Shown piece after piece: positions 1 to 3,791 of a DNA stretch of 7,941 bases. Source of the stretch: Chloroflexota bacterium (GTDB lineage Bacteria > Chloroflexota > Dehalococcoidia > Lucifugimonadales > JAPUKM01); NCBI GenBank assembly GCA_027295645.1, contig JAPUKM010000067.1, positions 1 through 7,941 on the forward strand, in the 5' to 3' direction. The notes below the pieces were generated by a model that searched no databases, was not told the origin of the DNA, and saw only the letters and a program-made list of their open reading frames with translations. A program made the translations under genes and the position numbers. How positions within the stretch are numbered: position 1 is the first letter of the stretch; the number at the start of each line of letters is the position of its first letter.

Positions 1-219
1 CACCGGGTCCACCCGCACACCCTTCGTGGTCATCCACTCCAGGCCGCGATCGATCTCCTCCTCCTCGCCGTCCAGCTCAAGGACCACCCAGCCCATGTCC
101 TCACGCACATCCGCCCTGCGGATGTTGGTCACCACCTGGAATTTGTGGCCCAACTGGTAGATGAGCGGGTCCTTGATGAGCTTCGTCGGAAAGGTGAACG
201 TCACTCGTTTCATAGCCAT
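1..219 (-). CDS. NIL-domain protein, N-terminal 73 residues (runs off the window)
   Basis: Reading leftward from ATG at 219, the frame is open to the window edge. It gives MAMKRVTFTFPTKLIKDPLI followed by YQLGHKFQVVTNIRRADV and GWVVLELDGEEEEIDRGLEW. This is the NIL-domain pattern: FPxxLIxxPxIYQLG, then VVTNIRRADV, then GWVxLEL with an acidic stretch and GVxVxPV. NIL domains are small ligand-binding or regulatory folds, known at the C-terminus of the methionine importer ATPase MetN and, in anaerobes, fused to or beside ferredoxin modules linked to homocysteine synthesis. Whether a ferredoxin domain follows cannot be seen. The start at 219 is preferred because GGAGG lies 8 nt upstream; a second in-frame ATG at 213 is possible. 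It follows thrC on the same strand, so a role in methionine or threonine branch metabolism is an inference. Family call firm, function open. Confidence 0.85.
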   Translation of the reverse strand, partial: MAMKRVTFTFPTKLIKDPLIYQLGHKFQVVTNIRRADVREDMGWVVLELDGEEEEIDRGLEWMTTKGVRVDPV

Positions 220-224
220 GGCTG

Positions 225-446
225 TGGCCTCCGTGAACGTGGGTTGTCATCATGAACTGCGTGGGAAGGGTGGACTCCACTCGATTTATAGGCGTGGGCA
301 TGGCCTCTGTGAACGCGGGTTGTCATCATGAACTGCGTGGGAAGGGTGAACTCCACTCGATTTATAGGCGTGGGCATGGCCTCCGTGAACGTGGGTTGCC
401 ATCATGAGCTGCGTGGAGAGGGCCTCCGTGAACAGGGGTTGTCATC
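225..446 (-). repeat. Tandem 76-bp repeat array between thrC and the NIL gene
   Basis: Two full units, 225-300 and 301-376, differ at 3 of 76 positions. A shortened unit at 377-420 lacks about 33 bp, and a partial unit at 421-446 contains the thrC stop codon. Each unit carries GTTCACGGAGGCC on the minus strand (one copy reads CAGAGG), beginning on the plus strand at 226, 302, 378 and 421. The same 76-base period continues into the NIL coding start: CGAGTG at 359, 283 and 207 is followed by alignable sequence, 26 of 32 matches between the 359 copy and the NIL gene. The unit therefore looks like a duplicated block of thrC stop, spacer, ribosome binding site and first NIL codons. Small ORFs arise in it, for example 377-210 minus (55 residues), but GGAGG sits only 2 nt before those ATGs, so they are probably not genes. 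Confidence 0.9.
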
Positions 447-1680
447 GGGAGATGTCGGTCCGCTTGCTCATGGCCTCCTCGAACGACTCCAGATTCGGTT
501 TGATAAATAGGGGGTTGACCACCTCCTCCACCGCCTCCTGCGTCTTCAGGCCGTTGCCCGTGATATACACCACCGTCAGCTCATCGGGCTCGATTCGGTT
601 CTGCTTCACCAGATGCTTGAGGCCGGACACCACCACGCCGCCGGCGGTCTCCGTGAAGATACCCTCCGTCTCCGCAAGCAGCTTGATCCCCTCCACGATC
701 TCCTCCTCCGGCACAGCGGTGGCCGAGCCACCCGACTCCTTGACGGTCTGCAGGGCGAAGAGTCCGTCGGCGGGATTGCCGATGGCCAGCGACTTGGCGA
801 TGGTGTCTGGCCGGATGGGCCGGATATGAAGCGTGCCCTCCCGGTGGGCCTCCACAATGGGCGCACACCCCGCCGCCTGCGTGGCGTGCATCTTCGTGGG
901 AACGCTGCCGATGAGCCCCAGGTCGGAGAACTCCTGAAAGCCCTTCCATATCTTCGTGAACATGGAGCCGGATGCCAGGGGCACCACCGCGTGGTCGGGT
1001 GCCCGCCAGCCCAGCTGCTCGGCCACCTCGTAGGCCAGTGTCTTGCTCCCCTCGGCGTAGTAGGGGCGGATGTTGATGTTCACAAAGGCCCATCTGTAGT
1101 TGTCGGAGATCTCTGAGCAGAGGCGGTTCACCTCGTCGTAGGAGCCCTCCACCGCTATGAGAGTCGGGTTGTAGATGGCCGCACCCACCACCTTGCCGTG
1201 CTCCAGGTCCGCGGGTATGAAGACGCGGGCCTTCAGGCCGGCGCGGGCCGCATGCGCCGCGACGCTGCACGCCAGGTTGCCCGTGGAGGCGCAGGCCAGC
1301 GTGTCGAAGCCGAACTCGACCGCCTTCGTGGCGGCCACGGAGACCACCCTGTCCTTGAAGGAGTAGGAGGGGTTTACCGCATCGTTCTTCACGTACAGGT
1401 TCCGGAGCCCCAGCGCCTCTCCCAGATTGTGGCACTTGATGAGCGGGGTGAATCCGGCATTGATGTCCACGGCCTCGCTGCCGTCCACCGGCAGAAGGTC
1501 CTGGTACCGCCACATGGAGAGCGGCCCGGCGGCGATGCGCTCCCTACTGATGACCTTGGCGATGGCACCGTAGTCGTAGACCACCTCCAGCGGCCCGAAG
1601 CAGAACTCGCAGACGTTCACCGGCTCTGCCGGATACTCACGGCTACAGGAACGACAGCGTAGGGTGGACACGTAGGCCAA
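442..1680 (-). CDS. thrC: Threonine synthase with N-terminal zinc ribbon
   Basis: A 412-residue PLP enzyme of fold type II that converts O-phosphohomoserine to L-threonine and phosphate, the last step of threonine synthesis in the cytoplasm. Residues 9-27 hold two CxxC pairs (C9/C12, C24/C27), a small zinc ribbon seen in one thrC subgroup. The PLP lysine is expected at K109 in NPSYSFKDR; STGN at 132-135 and SGS at 237-239 fit cofactor and phosphate contacts, and TGNGLK at 375-380 is the C-terminal glycine motif. Length fits the family. The start is TTG at 1680, chosen because TAAGGAG lies 6 nt upstream and residue 1 directly precedes the conserved ribbon. A promoter-like pair lies just upstream. 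The stop falls inside the repeat array before the NIL gene. Cysteate synthase and other threonine synthase-like paralogues are the main alternatives. Confidence 0.95.
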   Translation of the reverse strand: MAYVSTLRCRSCSREYPAEPVNVCEFCFGPLEVVYDYGAIAKVISRERIAAGPLSMWRYQDLLPVDGSEAVDINAGFTPLIKCHNLGEALGLRNLYVKNDAVNPSYSFKDRVVSVAATKAVEFGFDTLACASTGNLACSVAAHAARAGLKARVFIPADLEHGKVVGAAIYNPTLIAVEGSYDEVNRLCSEISDNYRWAFVNINIRPYYAEGSKTLAYEVAEQLGWRAPDHAVVPLASGSMFTKIWKGFQEFSDLGLIGSVPTKMHATQAAGCAPIVEAHREGTLHIRPIRPDTIAKSLAIGNPADGLFALQTVKESGGSATAVPEEEIVEGIKLLAETEGIFTETAGGVVVSGLKHLVKQNRIEPDELTVVYITGNGLKTQEAVEEVVNPLFIKPNLESFEEAMSKRTDISR

Positions 1681-1704
1681 GACGGACTCCTTACAAGAGG
1701 CGTT

Positions 1705-1733
1705 ATCGTAGCAAGGCTAGCTAAGCGAGTCAA
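1705..1733 (-). promoter_or_regulatory. Putative sigma70-type promoter of thrC
   Basis: On the minus strand TTGACT (1733-1728) and TACGAT (1710-1705) are separated by exactly 17 nt. The -35 box matches consensus at 5 of 6 positions and the -10 at 4 of 6. Transcription would start near 1698, leaving a leader of about 18 nt with the Shine-Dalgarno sequence at 1692-1687. The -35 box abuts, and shares one base with, the hairpin that ends the hsp20 transcript. This suggests thrC is transcribed independently of hsp20. Confidence 0.5.
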
Positions 1734-1771
1734 GGAAGAGGGGTTCCCCATTACAGGGAACCCCTCTTCCT
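1733..1771 (-). terminator. Perfect 16-bp hairpin after hsp20, probable terminator
   Basis: The arms at 1733-1748 and 1756-1771 are perfectly complementary over 16 bp with a 7-nt loop. The hairpin begins 23 bases beyond the hsp20 stop and lies before thrC, so it should insulate the two genes. On the minus strand the stem is followed by TTGACTCG rather than a U tract, so it is not a textbook intrinsic terminator. It may act by blocking the polymerase, by Rho assistance, or as a 3' end stabiliser. Confidence 0.65.
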
Positions 1772-1794
1772 CTGCGTACAGGCGTACCTTGCGC

Positions 1795-2265
1795 CTACTT
1801 GGCCTTCGAGGCCTCCTTCACCTTGACCTTGATCTCCCTGGCCTTGGCCCGCTCCGTCTTGGGGAAGGTGACCGCCAGGATACCGTCCTCAAAGACGGCC
1901 TCGCCCTTCTCAGTGTCCAGCCCCTCCGGGAGAGACACCGTGCGGTGGAACGTCCCGGACCTGCGCTCCCGCAGCAGGTAGCGCTCCTCCTTCTTCTCCT
2001 CCTCCTTCTCCTCCTCAGCGCCACCCTTTATGACCAGAGTGTCCTTGCTTATCGTGACCTCCACATCCTCGGCCTTGATGCCGGGGATGGTCGCCTTCAC
2101 CACCAGCTGCTCGGCCGTCTCGTAGACGTCCAGGGCGGGCCGGATACGGCCGTCCCAGAGGCTGGGCCAGGATCTGAACGGCCCGTACGGACGCGCCGCC
2201 ACGCGGTCCATCAGCTGATCAAGGTGTCGAAACTCCTGATACGGTCTCCAACGAATTGGCAGCAT
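1795..2265 (-). CDS. Small heat-shock protein, Hsp20/alpha-crystallin family
   Basis: A 156-residue ATP-independent holdase that binds unfolding proteins in the cytoplasm and hands them to ATP-driven chaperones. The N-terminal arm is about residues 1-42 (rich in W, P and R, with a DQLMDRV helix). The alpha-crystallin domain is about 43-138: RPALDVYE, a VVKATIPGIKAEDVEV strand pair, a charged loop of E and K at about 83-95, then the signature EDGILAVTFPK at 127-136. The tail contains an I-K-V motif (REIKVKV) that may serve in oligomer assembly. The start at 2265 is chosen over an upstream ATG at 2286 because AAGGAGGT ends 7 nt before it; that sequence would otherwise be coding. It is transcribed divergently from dnaJ, and the shared control region suggests joint HspR control. 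The charged loop is common in bacterial Hsp20s. Confidence 0.95.
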   Translation of the reverse strand: MLPIRWRPYQEFRHLDQLMDRVAARPYGPFRSWPSLWDGRIRPALDVYETAEQLVVKATIPGIKAEDVEVTISKDTLVIKGGAEEEKEEEKKEERYLLRERRSGTFHRTVSLPEGLDTEKGEAVFEDGILAVTFPKTERAKAREIKVKVKEASKAK

Positions 2266-2272
2266 ATGTAGT

Positions 2273-2280
2273 ACCTCCTT
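2273..2280 (-). promoter_or_regulatory. Strong Shine-Dalgarno of hsp20, in a possible hairpin loop
   Basis: AAGGAGGT on the minus strand lies 7 nt before ATG 2265 and decides the start. It sits in the loop of a small possible stem, ATGTA (2286-2282) pairing with TACAT (2270-2266). The stem directly abuts the start codon. It is short and AU-rich, so any regulatory role is speculative. Confidence 0.7.
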
Positions 2281-2328
2281 GTACATGAGTAGCGGGGCTT
2301 GCTGCTTCCCCCATCTTTACCACCTCGT

Positions 2329-2358
2329 AGTATAAAATAGTCACTACATGATTGTCAA
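2329..2358 (-). promoter_or_regulatory. Putative sigma70-type promoter of hsp20
   Basis: On the minus strand TTGACA (2358-2353, perfect) is followed after 18 nt by TATACT (2334-2329, 5 of 6). Transcription would start near 2322, leaving a leader of about 57 nt before ATG 2265. The -35 box is one arm of the inverted repeat whose other arm holds the dnaJ -35 box. Confidence 0.65.
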
Positions 2359-2405
2359 GAGTGTTGATGACTAAGTTGATAAGCATGTTGTCAATGTTCT
2401 TGACA
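2353..2405. promoter_or_regulatory. Divergent operator region with a HAIR-like candidate HspR site
   Basis: TGTCAAGA (2353-2360) and TCTTGACA (2398-2405) are perfect inverted copies and include both -35 boxes. Between them TTGATA (2376-2381), 7 nt, then TGTCAA (2389-2394) has the geometry of the HspR-associated inverted repeat known from actinobacteria (CTTGAGT, 7 nt, ACTCAAG), keeping the TTGA and TCAA cores. TTGTCAA also recurs at 2352 and 2388, each time followed 5 nt later by TTGA. With an hspR gene two genes away, an HspR operator controlling both promoters is a reasonable inference; exact bases are uncertain. Confidence 0.5.
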
Positions 2406-2428
2406 CGAGCCAGGGAGATAGCTATAAT
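2400..2428 (+). promoter_or_regulatory. Consensus sigma70 promoter of the dnaJ-hspR-clpC operon
   Basis: TTGACA (2400-2405), a 17-nt spacer and TATAAT (2423-2428) match the consensus at every position. The predicted start is near 2435, only about 14 nt before ATG 2449. So strong a promoter in front of stress genes fits a repressor-controlled system in which HspR holds it off at normal temperature. Confidence 0.8.
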
Positions 2429-2448
2429 GTTCGTTGGTGGTGACGGCT

Positions 2449-3321
2449 ATGGCTAAAAGCTACTACGATACTCTGGGAATATCCCGCGGCGCCTCGGACA
2501 AAGAGGTCAAGAACGCATACAGGCGCTTGGCCCGTAAGTACCACCCGGACGTCAACGCGGGCTCCGAGAAGGCCGAGGAGAAGTTCAAGGAGGTCAACAC
2601 CGCCTACGAGGTTCTGAGCAACGCCGACAGCCGCAAGAAGTATGACCGGTTCGGCGACAACTGGAAGCATGCTGACCAGTATGCCGACCGGTTCACCGGT
2701 GGCGGGTTCCGGACAGCGACAGACCTCGGCGACATCGGCTTTGGCGGCCTCTTTGAAGACCTGCGGAGCCGCTTCCGCGGTCAGCCCAGGGGCCGCACCA
2801 CCGTAGTGAGCCCGCCCGTAGAGGTGCCGGTGGAGCTGACCCTGGAGGAGGCCGCCGCCGGCGTCACCCGGATCGTCCAGACATCCGCCATGCTCGGAAA
2901 CCGGTCGAAGCGGCTGGAGGTCAAGGTGCCCCCCGGCGTCGACACCGGCTCACGTATCCACGTACCCACGGGGGACGGCAGCGAGCTCTACCTGGTGGTC
3001 GCGGTACGCCCTCACCACCGCTTCCAACGCAAAAAGTCGGACCTGTACGTTGATCTGCCCATCCCCATGGTGGACGCCGTGCTCGGCAGCCAGCAGGAGG
3101 CCCCCACCCTGAACGGCAAGGTGGTCCTGACCATCCCGCCGGAGACCCAGAACGGCCAGGTATTCCGCCTTCGCAATAAGGGAATGCCCCACCTGGGCAA
3201 GCCGGAGCGGTTCGGTGACCTGTTCGCCTCGGTGAAGGTGATGCTGCCCTCCAACATCTCCGAGCGGGAGAGGCAGCTCTTCAAGGAATTGAAGCAGGCC
3301 CGCACTTCGGAATCGGATTAG
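2449..3321 (+). CDS. dnaJ: DnaJ-family co-chaperone without zinc finger (class II, CbpA-like)
   Basis: A 290-residue J-protein expected to deliver clients to DnaK and stimulate its ATPase. The J domain is about residues 4-69 (SYYDTLGISRGAS, YRRLARKYHPDV, DRFGD) with the HPD triad at 32-34. A glycine/phenylalanine-rich linker follows at about 84-101, then two beta-rich client-binding domains (about 122-290) with LEVKVPPGVDTGSRI, the DLYVDLPIP strand and LTIPPETQNGQVFRLRNKGMP. There is no cysteine, so the CxxCxGxG zinc domain of classical DnaJ is absent. The start ATG 2449 gives the usual MAKSYYDTLG opening. An in-frame TTG at 2434 would add MVVTA but lies at the predicted transcription start, so it is less likely. 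First gene of the operon; hspR follows after 59 nt. No DnaK gene is in view. Confidence 0.95.
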   Translation: MAKSYYDTLGISRGASDKEVKNAYRRLARKYHPDVNAGSEKAEEKFKEVNTAYEVLSNADSRKKYDRFGDNWKHADQYADRFTGGGFRTATDLGDIGFGGLFEDLRSRFRGQPRGRTTVVSPPVEVPVELTLEEAAAGVTRIVQTSAMLGNRSKRLEVKVPPGVDTGSRIHVPTGDGSELYLVVAVRPHHRFQRKKSDLYVDLPIPMVDAVLGSQQEAPTLNGKVVLTIPPETQNGQVFRLRNKGMPHLGKPERFGDLFASVKVMLPSNISERERQLFKELKQARTSESD

Positions 3322-3357
3322 TGGAAGGAAAGGGCCCCTCCGCACATGGAACAAACC

Positions 3358-3374
3358 TGCACTGAGGGAATGGA
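3358..3374 (+). repeat. Leader motif copy 1, before hspR
   Basis: TGCACTGAGGGAATGGA recurs with one mismatch at 3764-3780. This copy ends 6 nt before the hspR start and supplies its rather weak Shine-Dalgarno sequence (GAGGG or GGAA). Confidence 0.75.
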
Positions 3375-3380
3375 ACGACA

Positions 3381-3728
3381 ATGCCGATAGAGAGAGACGA
3401 ACCGCTGTACGTGATCAGCGTGGCCGCCCGCATGATAGGGGTCCACGCCCAGACCCTACGCTACTACGAGCGCGCCGGGCTCATTGAGCCCTCACGCTCC
3501 CAGGGCAACCGCCGCTACTATTCGGAGTTGGACCTGGAGCGGCTGCGTCGCATCAAGACATTGATGGATGATATGGGAATGAACCTCGCCGGCGCGGAGG
3601 TCGTTCTTCGGCTCACCAACAAGATCCAGGACCTGGAGCACCAGGTCCAGCATCTGGTCGTCCAGATCGAACGGCTGCGTGCAGAGCAGGAGCGGCCCGC
3701 CCTCAGGGAGGGCAGGCCGGAGAGGTAG
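3381..3728 (+). CDS. hspR: HspR-type MerR-family heat-shock repressor
   Basis: A 115-residue DNA-binding regulator. A MerR winged helix-turn-helix spans about residues 10-78: YVISVAARMIGVHAQTLRYY, ERAGLIEPSR, GNRRYYSELDLERLRRI and GMNLAGAEVVL. Residues about 79-104 are heptad-like (KIQDLEHQVQHLVVQIERLR), a dimerising coiled coil. In characterised systems HspR binds HAIR repeats and represses chaperone operons, with DnaK as co-repressor. The sensor cysteines of metal-responsive MerR proteins are absent; the protein has no cysteine. It lies between dnaJ and clpC on one strand, so the operon probably encodes its own repressor. Ribosome binding is weak (GAGGG 12 nt or GGAA about 5 nt upstream), which could keep its level low. 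A different MerR regulator is possible, but sequence style and context favour HspR. Confidence 0.9.
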   Translation: MPIERDEPLYVISVAARMIGVHAQTLRYYERAGLIEPSRSQGNRRYYSELDLERLRRIKTLMDDMGMNLAGAEVVLRLTNKIQDLEHQVQHLVVQIERLRAEQERPALREGRPER

Positions 3729-3743
3729 CTGAGACACAGCTAC
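3725..3743 (+). other. Small hairpin over the hspR stop codon
   Basis: GTAGCTG (3725-3731) and CAGCTAC (3737-3743) form a perfect 7-bp stem with a 5-nt loop, and the hspR stop TAG (3726-3728) is inside the left arm. No U tract follows, so full termination is unlikely. It could tune expression between hspR and clpC or mark an RNA end. Confidence 0.45.
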
Positions 3744-3763
3744 TCCTCAGGTCCCAATGGACA

Positions 3764-3780
3764 TGCACTGAGGGAACGGA
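3764..3780 (+). repeat. Leader motif copy 2, before clpC
   Basis: TGCACTGAGGGAACGGA matches 16 of 17 bases of the copy before hspR. Its end gives the GGAGG (3778-3782) that lies 9 nt before the clpC start. Confidence 0.75.
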
Positions 3781-3791
3781 GGCGGAGAGAC

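Noticed and set aside
101..301. A 66-codon minus-strand frame starting in the repeat array
   Set aside because: It begins at a repeat-unit ATG with GGAGG only 2 nt upstream and then runs out of frame through the NIL gene. It follows from the 76-base period and is not a likely gene.
361..366. TATAAA-like -10 box in the repeat units on the minus strand
   Set aside because: No acceptable -35 box lies at 16-18 nt (only GTTCAC) and there is no extended -10, so I do not call a promoter.
225..446. CRISPR-like array
   Set aside because: The units are directly abutting 76-bp tandem copies with no unique spacers, and they align to the neighbouring NIL coding start.
1789..2271. A 160-codon plus-strand frame opposite hsp20 with a run of leucines
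   Set aside because: The leucine run is the antisense reading of the E/K-rich loop of Hsp20. The minus-strand protein matches the alpha-crystallin family throughout.
2340..2400. CIRCE operator (HrcA site) between hsp20 and dnaJ
   Set aside because: GAGTG occurs once, but the TTAGCACTC and GAGTGCTAA arms with a 9-nt spacer are absent. The repeats present fit a HAIR-like site better.
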